A stretch of DNA of 64,000 nucleotides from Paenibacillus auburnensis. Its GTDB lineage: Bacteria > Bacillota > Bacilli > Paenibacillales > Paenibacillaceae. The stretch lies in contig NZ_CAKMMG010000001.1 of the NCBI RefSeq assembly GCF_927798115.1, forward strand, positions 1,426,001 to 1,490,000, given 5' to 3'. Positions within the stretch are counted from its first letter, which is position 1; each line of letters opens with the position of its first letter. Positions 44,616 to 54,145 of this stretch are shown here, piece after piece. A model generated the notes under the pieces. It was not told the origin of the DNA and made no database searches. It saw nothing but the letters and a program-made list of their open reading frames with translations. Made by a program: the position numbers and the translations under genes.

Positions 44616-46115
44616 CTACCGCTTCCTAAACGCCGTCATTCTTTTCAGATTCAAAACCATCGACAACACGCAGCTAATCGTGGCCAGGCCCATCCAAGCA
44701 AAAATAGAATACGACATCCACACCCTAATCATATAGTAATTGTAGTGAATCAGATAAGGCCAGATCAATATCAATACGAGGAGCAGCAGTCTAATGCTCA
44801 GATGGATGCCCGCTCCAATTCTTTTCCTGCGTCTTGACCGTTCATTGAGTAAGCTTAAGCTTGGACTGTCCCCTCTCATCAGTTTCAATGCCTTAAGAAT
44901 TACGATAATGGCTGCCAGCAGGACTAAGAACGAAAACACCCAATCCGTTAAGATGCTGCTATCATCATATTTGAAAGGTTTCATCGGATTACCGTTCATG
45001 TTGTCGTATATGTTCTGTGCAATCAGCGACGGGGCGGTTGAATTCAGATTAGCCAGTACAAATACGGCTTCGTGCTGTTCCAGATCGATAATAACCTGTG
45101 AGGAAAAATTCGGATTCATCCCGATGTGGCTGATCAGCCGCTTCTCCGGATCGTTATTCCACCCGTAGGCATAGTACAAATCCTCAGCTTCATATCCGGC
45201 AGTCTGCAAGTTGGCCTCATGAGATTGCTCTATCGCTTGTTTCAGCTTATCCGGTACATTTCCTATCCCCAACTGGGCATTAAGCCAGTGCTCCAAATCC
45301 TTAAGATTCGTCACCAAATAACCTGCAGCCATATTCCCGTAATATCTGGGAGCATCATATTCTAAGCTTTTGCCGAAAAATACACGGTAACCCTTACTAA
45401 GCTGATCCGGCTTCGTCTCCAGGCCTGTTGAAAAATAGCTGTCTGTCATGCCCAGCGGAATCAGAATATTCTGAGTTACATAATCCTGATAGCTTGAACC
45501 TGTAACTTGTTCGATAATCCTCGCCAGAATATCATAATTAATGGTTGCATACTGATATTCTGTTCCCGGGTATGTATCCAAGGCAATGTCTGAAACCTTA
45601 TGTATGGTTTGTTTAAGGGTGTCTGCTGTAGTCCCTTCGGGAATTAACTTTATCGTCCACGATGGAATCCCGCTAGTATGAGCCATCAGCTGGTTAATTG
45701 AGATATCCGCTTTCCCCCCTCTATAGGTAGGGACAAATTCAGGAAGATAATCGGAGACATAATCGGAGTACGCTAGCTTTCCCTCTTCTTCCAGCAAAAT
45801 GACAGCCAGAGCCGTAAAGGCCTTAGTAGTAGATCCCAATTCGAAGAGCGATTCACTGGTAACTTGCTGTTGCCTATCAACATCTGAATAACCATATACC
45901 TTATAATCTGTTTTTCCCTGCTTGGATGTTACCAGAGCTACTCCAGGAGTCGCTGTTTTGGCCATGATCGTCTCCACCATTTCATCGGCACTCCCATATT
46001 TCCCTGCTGTAAATAAAATTCCAAGCTGATGCCAACAAACAACCGTAGGGATAATTACGATCAGCAAGACAACACTTATTAGTACCGTCTTATTTCTTCT
46101 AAGTAATTTCTTCAT
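44616..46115 (-). CDS. Serine hydrolase of the class C beta-lactamase / PBP4* family
   Basis: A 499-residue membrane-anchored hydrolase: N-terminal helix (about 10-36), extracellular beta-lactamase fold with SxxK as STTK (Ser95, Lys98), YATIN as the YxN motif, and HIGMN in place of the KTG-type triad, then three or four C-terminal helices (from about 385). This layout is shared with D-aminopeptidase/esterase-like penicillin-binding proteins; beta-lactam hydrolysis is not implied. GGGGAG precedes the ATG. Confidence 0.9.
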   Translation of the reverse strand: MKKLLRRNKTVLISVVLLIVIIPTVVCWHQLGILFTAGKYGSADEMVETIMAKTATPGVALVTSKQGKTDYKVYGYSDVDRQQQVTSESLFELGSTTKAFTALAVILLEEEGKLAYSDYVSDYLPEFVPTYRGGKADISINQLMAHTSGIPSWTIKLIPEGTTADTLKQTIHKVSDIALDTYPGTEYQYATINYDILARIIEQVTGSSYQDYVTQNILIPLGMTDSYFSTGLETKPDQLSKGYRVFFGKSLEYDAPRYYGNMAAGYLVTNLKDLEHWLNAQLGIGNVPDKLKQAIEQSHEANLQTAGYEAEDLYYAYGWNNDPEKRLISHIGMNPNFSSQVIIDLEQHEAVFVLANLNSTAPSLIAQNIYDNMNGNPMKPFKYDDSSILTDWVFSFLVLLAAIIVILKALKLMRGDSPSLSLLNERSRRRKRIGAGIHLSIRLLLLVLILIWPYLIHYNYYMIRVWMSYSIFAWMGLATISCVLSMVLNLKRMTAFRKR

Positions 46116-46405
46116 AAGCTTTCTCCCCGTTTTTTAGTGTCAATTCATATTCACCTTCTTATCTAATAAGACGTTCCATTCTTTCACTTCCCTGCGACAA
46201 TAGACCGGAACCGTTGGGCCCGGGTGATACATTGTTCTTCACAACAAAAAAAACCCCCGGAGTTTCCCCCAGAAGCTTGGCCGAACGGTATACCTTCAAC
46301 TTCAGCAGTATTGATCGAAGAATTATCATAGACAGGGTTCACTCAACAAAACATAATAGTTGTATCAATACGCTAATCTCAGAAGAAAGGGGATTGTTCT
46401 CCCGT

Positions 46406-46921
46406 ATGCGCTTATCAGAACCTTTTCAAACGGAACGACTGCAATTCCGCTTGCTGAATTTAGATGATACCGATGCAGTCTTTAGACAATTCTCCGACCC
46501 GGATATGTGCAGATATTTCAGTGAACCTCCCTGTGATCTGGAAGAAGCCAAGGAAATCATTGCCCATTACAACAATCCAGAGGGAGCAGATCATCTGCGT
46601 TACGGAATGTTCGATAAAGAAACGGGGGCATTTATTGGCACATGCGGCTATCACTATTGGGATCATAACCTTAAACAAGTGGAGGTCGGTTATGATATCT
46701 GGAAGGATTATTGGAGACAGGGCTATATGTCGGAAGCATTACCAGCACTCCTGAAAATCTGCTTTGAGCATCTTGGCGTTGATTGTATTTATATCCTTAC
46801 CCATCCACAGAATCATGCATCTATAGCAAGTGTCGCAAAGTTTGGTTTTGAAGCCTGTGAACCCTGCAGGAAAGTTGATGAAGAACCACAGATTTGTATG
46901 AAATTGATAAGAACTACTTAG
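46406..46921 (+). CDS. RimJ/RimL-type N-acetyltransferase
   Basis: A 171-residue GNAT protein: MRLSEPFQTERLQFRLLNLDDTDAVFRQFSDPDM is the typical RimJ/RimL beginning; acetyl-CoA site DYWRQGYMSEALPALLKICFE (about 97-118). The start is chosen by homology to that beginning; AAAGGGG is 12 bases upstream, rather distant. A longer in-frame reading back to 46214 has no family content. Confidence 0.88.
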   Translation: MRLSEPFQTERLQFRLLNLDDTDAVFRQFSDPDMCRYFSEPPCDLEEAKEIIAHYNNPEGADHLRYGMFDKETGAFIGTCGYHYWDHNLKQVEVGYDIWKDYWRQGYMSEALPALLKICFEHLGVDCIYILTHPQNHASIASVAKFGFEACEPCRKVDEEPQICMKLIRTT

Positions 46922-46954
46922 CGAACCCTAGATTTCACCGTTATTTCAAGCATA

Positions 46955-47297
46955 CTACCACACAGATAACCTTGTTCTATAATCATTATCGTCGGTAGTA
47001 TACTCTACGTCACTGAATCCTAGAGAAAGTGCATTGTGATATAAGTCCGCCAGTTTCTCCTGATCCTTACAATAAATCGTGATATAGGTACAGTCGACCA
47101 CCAACAGTACGAATTGACAGTCACTTGTTAAATACTCTTCGTACGTACGAACATCTATTACCTTTTTATCCTTCGGATAAGCCTTGAGATCGGCAAAAAT
47201 GACGTAAATGAAATGCTGCCACATCCAAGGGCTTTAAGATCTCCCCAAGAATTCGTCCGTGCTCATTCGGAATCTCGAAAGTAATTCCCCTTTTCAT
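46955..47297 (-). pseudogene. DUF2691 gene with internal out-of-frame deletion
   Basis: From ATG 47297 the N-terminus MKRGITFEIPNEHGRILGEI is that of DUF2691. After PLDVAAF the sequence jumps to the family's second half (IFADLKAYPKDKKVIDVRTYEEYL...NDYRTRLSVW) in another frame. About 50 codons present in full-length relatives (near 155 residues, as I recall) are missing. The 89-residue ORF at 46955-47224 is the surviving C-terminal part, without an authentic start. Confidence 0.75.
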
Positions 47298-47337
47298 TCT
47301 CAACCTTCCTTCTTAGTTTCATAGGCTTGACCTCGTA

Positions 47338-47721
47338 TTATCCAATCGCCACGATCAGACTCGTTATGAGCATTAGCACTGCTACCGGAGCCCATATTCT
47401 TCTCTCCCAGACACTTCTTGTAATGAGATTCAGGATTGTAGAAAGCACTGAAAAAGCAACAACAAACCATATCGCCACGTTTGCAAATCCGCTCCAGCCA
47501 GGAAGGATACTCCCCGCTTGACTGAGCACGATAACTGCCAGAAAGGCTAATATGACGATCTGAATCAGGCAGGCTACACGCATTGGAACCGGAAGCTTAC
47601 CGGGATATTTCCCGCCCATCGCATACTCACCCCACGGGATGCCGACAGCCAAAGCTGCCTGAAAAAGGATTACAATAGCAATCAGTATTGAAAACAGTAT
47701 TGATGAAATGAATAGGATCAT
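47338..47721 (-). CDS. Four-helix membrane protein
   Basis: A 127-residue integral membrane protein with about four hydrophobic segments (1-30, 50-70, 80-100, 108-126). The motif AALAVGIPWGEYAMGGKYPGKLPVPMR between helices 1 and 2 is shared with a small unassigned family. GGAAGG precedes the ATG. It lies 24 bases after the phosphotransferase gene, so probably in the same leftward transcript. Confidence 0.75.
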   Translation of the reverse strand: MILFISSILFSILIAIVILFQAALAVGIPWGEYAMGGKYPGKLPVPMRVACLIQIVILAFLAVIVLSQAGSILPGWSGFANVAIWFVVAFSVLSTILNLITRSVWERRIWAPVAVLMLITSLIVAIG

Positions 47722-47745
47722 GATTTCCTTCCCCGCCTTCGAGTC

Positions 47746-48774
47746 CTACCACACATTAACAATAGGAACGTTATTCTCTAATCTGTCTCTGCTTTCTCTG
47801 ATCCAATCCTTGAACCATTGATTATCTGATGCACTGAATGTCTCATCACCGTCAAAATTCCGAAATGCCCCGATGTATACAATTAATTCCCGCAGCTTGA
47901 GGAACACAGGGATTTGCTTTAGCCAATAATCATCTAATGTATTCTCCTTACTGTATCCTTTCATGAAATAATGCATAAACCGGAGAGCTTGTTCTTCACG
48001 GTTTGCTCTGCCCTCTTCCCCTCCATACACGTAGACCAGATAATAGATCTGAATAGCAATATCCTCAACAAACCAGCTGTATTGCGCCTCATCAAAATCA
48101 AATAACGTAATCCCGGCCTGCTCACTCACATGAAAATTCCCAAAACCCATATCACCATGAATAAGTCCGTAGGAGTCTTTATCCATAGGCATTTTATTGA
48201 GGGTATCAATGATGCTGTAATAACTTTTCTTTACACGATCATGTGAGGCAGGCAGAATGTCTATGTTCTGTAAATAATAATTCAAATTCCAATCATGTCT
48301 TCTTAAATCAGTGTCCTGCATATTATAAAGCTTGGAGAGCGCATGCATCTTACCTGTGATCTGGCCCAGTTGTTCATAGATAGCGTTATCTTTCAGGCAC
48401 TCCGGATAGGGAATCTTAATTCCCTGAGCTTTTTCAAAACATACCGCAATAAAAGACATCTCCGGTGCTTCTATAACCTCAGCCCAAACATGATTGACCG
48501 AAAGGATAGGTAGAGACGCAGAGATTCCGTTTCTAGCCAGATACATAATCCATTCTAGCTCTGCTTTTACCAGATTAGCCGAACGATGTTTTTCCGGAGT
48601 AACTCTTAATATGTATGATCTGCCATTTTGCTGATATTCGTATACAAAATTCTGAAACCCGCCAAGGTAAGACAACTCTTCCTTATTGAGTCCGTAGCGG
48701 TTCGCTGCAATGTCTATAACAGGATGTGTATTCAATATGTTCTTAATGGCATTCTCCACTTGATACTCCTCCAT
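47746..48774 (-). CDS. Phosphotransferase (APH/choline-kinase fold)
   Basis: A 342-residue kinase-like enzyme. Brenner motif LIHGDMGFGNFHV (catalytic Asp, about 203) and the metal-binding ITLFDFDEAQ (about 219-226) are typical of the aminoglycoside phosphotransferase/homoserine kinase II group. The nucleotide-binding segment is YILRVTPEKHRSANLVKAELEWI. Either ATG 48774 or GTG 48759 could be the start: only the GTG has a well-spaced GGAGG. It lies five bases after coaW. Substrate unknown. Confidence 0.85.
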   Translation of the reverse strand: MEEYQVENAIKNILNTHPVIDIAANRYGLNKEELSYLGGFQNFVYEYQQNGRSYILRVTPEKHRSANLVKAELEWIMYLARNGISASLPILSVNHVWAEVIEAPEMSFIAVCFEKAQGIKIPYPECLKDNAIYEQLGQITGKMHALSKLYNMQDTDLRRHDWNLNYYLQNIDILPASHDRVKKSYYSIIDTLNKMPMDKDSYGLIHGDMGFGNFHVSEQAGITLFDFDEAQYSWFVEDIAIQIYYLVYVYGGEEGRANREEQALRFMHYFMKGYSKENTLDDYWLKQIPVFLKLRELIVYIGAFRNFDGDETFSASDNQWFKDWIRESRDRLENNVPIVNVW

Positions 48775-48779
48775 CCAAC

Positions 48780-49595
48780 TTACTCTATCGATAATAGCGC
48801 CCCAATTGCACCACTGTACTCCCCATTCTTCAAAATTAATGGATGTGCCCCGCGTAATATCGTGTAGTCGGCAACAACCTTCTCAAGCGCTTCGTTTCCT
48901 ATAAAAGATGAACCAATATAAACAATCGTCGATAGCCCATGCTGCATAGCAGCGTGCACACTCACTGTGGTGACCGTTTCTCCGACCAATCCGATTACGG
49001 AGGCCAGGTAGTCAGGTGTTTCGATGCCGGATGAAGTTCCGGTGATGTTGCCGAAATTACTGGCTGTCAAATCGCCGGAAATAGGCGGCTCTGAGCCTTC
49101 ATATATATGACTGACCTTCAAGTCCACTCTGTCCCGTACACCTTGCGGCGCCAGCCGGACAATATCATCATAGTCACTGACTTCTGTCAGCAGTCTGGAC
49201 AAACCAAGCAGGGTCCCACCCCCGACACCCGTACCGCCGATCCGAAAATGGCTGTCTGGCTTTACGATATGAACGGAAGTTCCAGTCCCAACATTGGTCA
49301 ATACAAATTCTTGAGGCATGTCTTCTGTTTCCCGCAGTAAATAAACAACCCCTTTGCAGGTGGCTTCGAACTCGGCTATTTTCAAAATGCTCTGCTGCAG
49401 GAGTTTCTGAAGCACTTCACTTTTACCTCCGGTCACACAAAACCTGGCAGCGGGGAATTTTTTTTGCAACCAAGAGACGGTAAAAGGCATTTGACTGGAC
49501 GGGAACTTGACCAGCTCAACCTTCCCATGATTCAGATAAGCAATTTTAATAAGTGTGCCTCCGGCATCTATACCTACTTTTGTTACAACTGTCAG
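48780..49595 (-). CDS. coaW: Type II pantothenate kinase, probable CTG start
   Basis: The type II kinase that phosphorylates pantothenate to begin coenzyme A synthesis. The phosphate-binding N-terminus KVGIDAGGTLIKIAYLN is essential and lies upstream of the first ATG (49490). In that frame the only candidate start near an AGGAGG (7-base spacing) is CTG 49595, giving 271 residues; no in-frame ATG, GTG or TTG exists in that position. Further motifs: TNVGTGTSVH, GGTGVGGGTLLGLS and YIGSSFIGNE. Normal length is about 265-275. Co-transcribed with neighbours. Confidence 0.85.
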   Translation of the reverse strand: MTVVTKVGIDAGGTLIKIAYLNHGKVELVKFPSSQMPFTVSWLQKKFPAARFCVTGGKSEVLQKLLQQSILKIAEFEATCKGVVYLLRETEDMPQEFVLTNVGTGTSVHIVKPDSHFRIGGTGVGGGTLLGLSRLLTEVSDYDDIVRLAPQGVRDRVDLKVSHIYEGSEPPISGDLTASNFGNITGTSSGIETPDYLASVIGLVGETVTTVSVHAAMQHGLSTIVYIGSSFIGNEALEKVVADYTILRGAHPLILKNGEYSGAIGALLSIE

Positions 49596-49621
49596 AGCTA
49601 TCCCTCCTAGATGAATTCATA

Positions 49622-50101
49622 TTAAAACCTGAAAAGCCCTCTGCCAATCAAGTTTGCAGTAACCGGCTCTTTCCCTATTTCCCGTGACCAGATAGACAAT
49701 TGCCCGATGTGGTGGATCTCATGGGCGATCACATGCCGCAGAACTTCACCGAATGGATGGGCTTCCTGTGTTCCATCATCCAAGATATCCATCATAATGC
49801 GGTCTTCAAGACTGTCGTCCCATGCATAGACAAATGGAGCTACTTCCGTGTGGCAGCGGGCAGAGAAATCCTTGATTTGCTGCAGACTGGCGACCTCCTC
49901 GAACGAAGGGATATCAATAAGTCTCTCTTGAATTCCACCGCAGATCCAGCCATATTCGACAGCTACAATATGATAGAGTGTGGGAAGAATGTATCCTATA
50001 CCACCTATGCGTTGTTTCATCAGCTCTTCCCGGCTTACTGTTTCACACCAGTCGAACCAGTCATTGCGGACTTGCCAGTTGTATTCGAATAGTTTGATCA
50101 T
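49622..50101 (-). CDS. DinB-family protein
   Basis: A 159-residue four-helix-bundle protein with the three metal-ligand histidines of the DinB/YfiT fold: LYHIVAVEYGWICG, then HVIAHEIHHIGQLSIWSRE. DinB-like enzymes include thiol S-transferases using bacillithiol. AGGAGG is 7 bases before ATG. It is four bases after the DUF4386 gene and 26 before coaW. Confidence 0.92.
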   Translation of the reverse strand: MIKLFEYNWQVRNDWFDWCETVSREELMKQRIGGIGYILPTLYHIVAVEYGWICGGIQERLIDIPSFEEVASLQQIKDFSARCHTEVAPFVYAWDDSLEDRIMMDILDDGTQEAHPFGEVLRHVIAHEIHHIGQLSIWSREIGKEPVTANLIGRGLFRF

Positions 50102-50105
50102 TAGT

Positions 50106-50747
50106 TTAGCCTCCTGGATTATTTTTGCTTATCATCCTCACACCAACAAATACAAACCACAACACGGAAGCAACCTGACAAACAAAAAACACTATACTTC
50201 CGGTGAGCCACGGGAAAGCCCCGATAAGATCCAGTAACGCGGTCACAAATCCGACAATAGCCACAGGCTTGCCGAGTACACTTTTTCTAATAACTAGACT
50301 CAATAGGATAGTTGCTATGCACAATATGATCGCTACTGTGTGCATGCCTCCATAATAGATACTGAGAACCAGCCTATAGATATCCGGTGAAAGCTCAATA
50401 TCATAGACGGGATAGACCAGCCGCCCCAGTATGCTGTCGAGGATGATGTAGACCGGGACCGTCACTGCCAGCAGACCGCATCCCAGCAGCGCTTTGAGCT
50501 TATCCACCTTCACCAATATCCGGTATAATCCGGCAATGGAAGGAATCAGCATTAAAGCGGCAAAAATCAGCAGCTCATCCGCCATCGAAATATTGAACTT
50601 CCACTCCTCCAGCCAGTTCATCAGCTCAGTATCCGACAGCGGTGGGTTAGGCACAGGGAGAAGAAACAGAGACACACCCAGGAAAAGAATTCCCGAAAGA
50701 ATAAAGGCAATTCCGCCAAATTTAACAATTCCGATGTTTGATTTCAT
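50106..50747 (-). CDS. DUF4386-like membrane protein
   Basis: A 213-residue integral membrane protein with six helices (first: VKFGGIAFILSGILFLGVSLFLL). The ordering (extracellular loop with ELMNWLEEWKF, then SMADELLIFAALMLIPSIAGLYRIL) recalls DUF4386. The ribosome site is weak (GAGCTGA), so it may depend on the upstream HAD gene 20 bases before. Function unknown. Confidence 0.75.
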   Translation of the reverse strand: MKSNIGIVKFGGIAFILSGILFLGVSLFLLPVPNPPLSDTELMNWLEEWKFNISMADELLIFAALMLIPSIAGLYRILVKVDKLKALLGCGLLAVTVPVYIILDSILGRLVYPVYDIELSPDIYRLVLSIYYGGMHTVAIILCIATILLSLVIRKSVLGKPVAIVGFVTALLDLIGAFPWLTGSIVFFVCQVASVLWFVFVGVRMISKNNPGG

Positions 50748-50767
50748 GGTTTCAGCTCGATTCGGGG

Positions 50768-51388
50768 TTAGTTAAACAATTCTACCAGATCTTTTAAACG
50801 ATTAATCGTAAAATCCGCTCGGCTGACCGACCCGAATCCATAGCTTGCAAAGACGAAAGGAATTCCGGCAAACGCAGCCGCCTTCTGATCTCCTTCCGTA
50901 TCCCCCACATAAACCGGGTTCGTTAAGTTGTTTCTTTGCATGATCAGCTTAATATTCTCCCCCTTGGAAAGCCCGGTTCTACCCGGATTCTCAAAGTCTG
51001 TGAAATACTTATCCAATTGGTGATACTTATAAAAAGCTTCAATATATCCTGCCTGGCAATTGCTTACGATGAATAGCTTATATTTTGAGGATAATGTCTG
51101 GAGCACGGCCTCCAGCTCTTCATATAACCTTCCGCCTTGCTCGGCAAGGTACTGGCACTCCATTGCACAACATTCACTTAATATCTTTTCTTGGATGTGC
51201 TCCTCTAAATTAGGGAACAGTTTTCTGCCAACCTCTGCAACTTGGAGTCCCATAATTCCTTTTAAATCATCCTTAGTGATTTCATTGCCGATCTCTGTGT
51301 AGCTGCTTAATACGGAATTCCAGCCCACCACTACTACTTCCGTAGAGTCCCAGAGTGTTCCATCCAAATCAAAAATAATGCTATCCAT
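50768..51388 (-). CDS. HAD-superfamily hydrolase
   Basis: A 206-residue phosphatase. Motif I FDLDGTLWDS (nucleophile Asp7), motif II FIVSNCQAGYIE, motif III GLSKGENIKL and motif IV YVGDTEGDQKAA are in order; cap domain of the helical C1 type between I and II. Closest layout is phosphoglycolate-phosphatase-like (Gph/PgmB). It is the first gene of a tight leftward cluster ending near 46955. Substrate undetermined. Confidence 0.92.
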   Translation of the reverse strand: MDSIIFDLDGTLWDSTEVVVVGWNSVLSSYTEIGNEITKDDLKGIMGLQVAEVGRKLFPNLEEHIQEKILSECCAMECQYLAEQGGRLYEELEAVLQTLSSKYKLFIVSNCQAGYIEAFYKYHQLDKYFTDFENPGRTGLSKGENIKLIMQRNNLTNPVYVGDTEGDQKAAAFAGIPFVFASYGFGSVSRADFTINRLKDLVELFN

Positions 51389-51496
51389 GTAAGCCCCGCC
51401 TTTGGTTGGTAAAATAGTTATCGCTCACATTCCTCTTTCACAAATATGATATCATTTCCAGCCTTCCTTTTGCAGTGCTGGTATAATTGGGGGGAT

Positions 51497-52330
51497 ATGC
51501 AAATTACCCAGAAGGGGTTGAGTCCAATCCGAACTACAATGCAGGCAGCGGGCGCGATTCTTGCGCTGAGCTTGCTGCTAGGCTGCAGCAGTCAAAAAGC
51601 ACCCCTCTCTGTTGCTGCAACGGTTGAAGCAGCTCCGTCAACATCACCAACTACAACTCCTTCTGTTTCATCTGCCGCGATGGACCCGGCAAAGATTCCA
51701 GCAAATACAGAAGGTATCACCAGCCAATTTCCACTGGAGGGTCTGGCCAGTTCAGTGATTATAGATTCTGTCAATGATGCTCAGACGATTCGGGCGAGAA
51801 CAGTAGCGGGGCAAGGCGAGCTGCTGATGATCTCCAGCGGTCCTGAAGAGCGGGGACATCTGAATGTATCCAGCAATTACGGTCTGGAAGGTGACCAGAC
51901 TTATCAGGCGGATTACTCCATCGTGTACCGGAAAGGAAACCAAGATCAGGAATTGTTCAAGCTGCCTGCTTTTCTTTTCGTGCAGCCGACAGACCGTGTT
52001 TTGGATTTTGCAAAGGTAAGCTTTAATGAGGCAGATATATACCTGCTAACTCCCCAGTACAAGTCCGGACATGGACTGGCCGGTTATGCCTTTGCTATCG
52101 ACAAACGGAGCGGAGAGGCATTTCCGTTATCCTTCGTACAGGACGGTATTGTACAAGATACGCTTGTCTACGCCGAACTGCAGCCGGCACCAGTCAACGA
52201 TCATGAACAGTTGGTCGTATTCACTCCGGTTGGAGCTGGGGGCGAACCGGAACTGGAGCCAAGGGTATACACATTGGATCTGGTCAACCATCAATTTGTC
52301 GCCCGCCAATCTAAATCAGAAGGTCTTTAA
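51497..52330 (+). CDS. Lipoprotein of unknown function
   Basis: A 277-residue lipoprotein: MQITQKGLSPIRTTMQAAGAILALSLLLGC with the lipobox LLGC, then a Ser/Thr/Pro-rich linker (about 35-70) and a beta-rich domain. GGGGGGAT lies directly upstream of ATG 51497, tight spacing; an upstream in-frame ATG (51446) lacks a site. No recognised domain. Confidence 0.75.
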   Translation: MQITQKGLSPIRTTMQAAGAILALSLLLGCSSQKAPLSVAATVEAAPSTSPTTTPSVSSAAMDPAKIPANTEGITSQFPLEGLASSVIIDSVNDAQTIRARTVAGQGELLMISSGPEERGHLNVSSNYGLEGDQTYQADYSIVYRKGNQDQELFKLPAFLFVQPTDRVLDFAKVSFNEADIYLLTPQYKSGHGLAGYAFAIDKRSGEAFPLSFVQDGIVQDTLVYAELQPAPVNDHEQLVVFTPVGAGGEPELEPRVYTLDLVNHQFVARQSKSEGL

Positions 52331-52365
52331 ATTGATTCAACGCATCCCCTCGAGTCTGCTAAACA

Positions 52366-52396
52366 TACAAAAAAGGCTGCCTCATAGAGGCAGCCC
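52366..52396 (-). terminator. Terminator of the ABC-F gene
   Basis: Leftward GGCTGCCTC-TATG-AGGCAGCC followed by TTTTTTGTATG. Confidence 0.93.
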
Positions 52397-52408
52397 GGTT
52401 ATAGCGGT

Positions 52409-53965
52409 TTAGAATACTTTCGTTGTCCACGATTCGCAGTTCCACGTATCGGTTACGATATCACGGTAAAATTCAGGTTCATGGGAGATCAGCAGAATGC
52501 TGCCCTTATATGCTTTGAGGGCACGCTGAAGCTCTTCTTTGGCGTCTACATCAAGGTGGTTCGTCGGCTCATCCAGTACAAGCAGATTCGTCTCACGGTT
52601 GATCAGCTTGCAGAGGCGGACTTTGGCTTTTTCGCCACCGCTTAACACTGCGATCTTGCTCTCGATATGCTTCGTCGTCAGACCGCATTTGGCAAGCGCT
52701 GCGCGGATTTCAAACTGGGTGAAGGACGGGAATTCGTTCCAGATCTCTTCGATACAGGTGTTGTAATTCGCTTCCTTCATTTCCTGCTCGAAGTAGCCGA
52801 TTTCCAGCAAGTCGCCGAGTCTGGCCGAACCGGAGATCGTCGGGATCTGGCCGAGAATGCTGCGCAGCAATGTGGTTTTACCGATACCGTTGGCACCGAC
52901 AAGAGCAATCTTTTGTCCACGTTCCATGCTCAGATCCAGAGGTCTGGACAGGGGTGAATCGTAGCCGATGACGAGATCCTTGGTCTCAAATACCATTTTG
53001 CCGGAAGTCCGGGCCGGTTTGAAGTTGAATTGCGGCTTCGGTTTTTCCTTGGCGAGCTCGATCACTTCCATTTTGTCGAGCTTCTTCTGACGGGACATTG
53101 CCATATTTCGTGTTGCCACACTGGCTTTGTTCCGGGCTACGAAGTCCTTCAGATCCGAGATTTCCTGCTGCTGGCGTTTAAAAGCAGATTCAAGCTGCTG
53201 TTTCTTCGCCTCATATACCTGCTGGAAATAATCATAATCGCCCACATAACGCGAAAGAGACTGGTTCTCCATGTGGTAGATCAGGTTGATAACACTGTTC
53301 AGGAACGGAATATCATGTGAGATCAGGATGAAGGCATTCTCATATTCCTGCAAATAACGCTTCAGCCATACGATGTGCTGCTCGTCCAGATAGTTGGTAG
53401 GCTCATCCAGCAGCAAAATATCCGGTTTCTCCAGCAGCAGTTTTGCCAACAGCACCTTGGTCCGCTGACCGCCGCTGAGATCATTAACATCCTTATCCAG
53501 ACCGATGTCCGTAAGTCCCAGACCGCGGGCGGTTTCATCGATTTTGGCGTCGATCATGTAAAAGTCCTGGTTCGTCAGTGTGTCCTGAATCGTACCGACA
53601 TCCTCCAGCAGCTGCTCCAGCTCCTCCGGAGTGACGTCGCCCATTCTTCCGTACATGTCATTCATTTCTTGTTCCATATCGAACAGATATTGGAATGCTC
53701 CCCGAAGCACATCCCGGATCGACTGTCCCTTAGTCAGCACAGCATGCTGGTCCAGATAACCTACCCGCATACGTTTAGCCCATTCAATTTTACCTTCGTC
53801 AGGCTGAAGCTTGGACGTGATGATATTCATGAAGGTAGACTTCCCTTCACCATTCGCACCGATCAGACCAATATGTTCACCCTTCAGCAGGCGGAAAGAT
53901 ACATCAGTGAAAATAGCACGGTCACCAAAGCCGTGACTCAGCTTCTCTACATTTAATATGCTCAT
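52409..53965 (-). CDS. ABC-F family ATPase
   Basis: A 518-residue soluble protein with two ABC cassettes and no membrane helices: GANGEGKST and GANGIGKTT Walker A, DLSGGQRTK and VLSGGEKAK signatures, LLLDEPTNYLD and LVLDEPTNHLD. ABC-F proteins act on the ribosome. The linker between cassettes (about 225-320, ending RQKKLDKMEVIELAKEKPKPQFNFKP) is of the non-resistance type. ATG 53965 begins MSILNVEKLSHGFGDRAIF with AAGGTG upstream; the longer reading has no family content. Length equals that of YfmM. Confidence 0.93.
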   Translation of the reverse strand: MSILNVEKLSHGFGDRAIFTDVSFRLLKGEHIGLIGANGEGKSTFMNIITSKLQPDEGKIEWAKRMRVGYLDQHAVLTKGQSIRDVLRGAFQYLFDMEQEMNDMYGRMGDVTPEELEQLLEDVGTIQDTLTNQDFYMIDAKIDETARGLGLTDIGLDKDVNDLSGGQRTKVLLAKLLLEKPDILLLDEPTNYLDEQHIVWLKRYLQEYENAFILISHDIPFLNSVINLIYHMENQSLSRYVGDYDYFQQVYEAKKQQLESAFKRQQQEISDLKDFVARNKASVATRNMAMSRQKKLDKMEVIELAKEKPKPQFNFKPARTSGKMVFETKDLVIGYDSPLSRPLDLSMERGQKIALVGANGIGKTTLLRSILGQIPTISGSARLGDLLEIGYFEQEMKEANYNTCIEEIWNEFPSFTQFEIRAALAKCGLTTKHIESKIAVLSGGEKAKVRLCKLINRETNLLVLDEPTNHLDVDAKEELQRALKAYKGSILLISHEPEFYRDIVTDTWNCESWTTKVF

Positions 53966-54095
53966 GAATTTAACACCTTTTCCTTTACAAAGTATACTCG
54001 TCATATTATAAAGGTTTTGGCTCCGCAACTCCATACAGATTACAAAAGAAATGATCTTTTTTCTTTGATCTTCAGACCAGGTTATTGCCTGACGA

Positions 54096-54134
54096 AAAAA
54101 GCACACAAAAACTGCCGGGAATTTCCCGGCAGTT
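54096..54134 (-). terminator. Leftward terminator, 3' of an oxidoreductase remnant
   Basis: Stem ACTGCCGGGAA/TTCCCGGCAGT followed leftward by TTTTGTGTGCTTTTTTC. Confidence 0.92.
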
Positions 54135-54145
54135 CTCTAATCTAT

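Noticed and set aside
46214-46405. Longer N-terminus for the 46406-46921 acetyltransferase
   Set aside because: The extra 64 residues have no GNAT content; the family start coincides with ATG 46406.
52409-54106. 47-residue N-terminal extension of the ABC-F protein
   Set aside because: The family begins MSILNVEKL at 53965, and the extension is AT-rich leader sequence.
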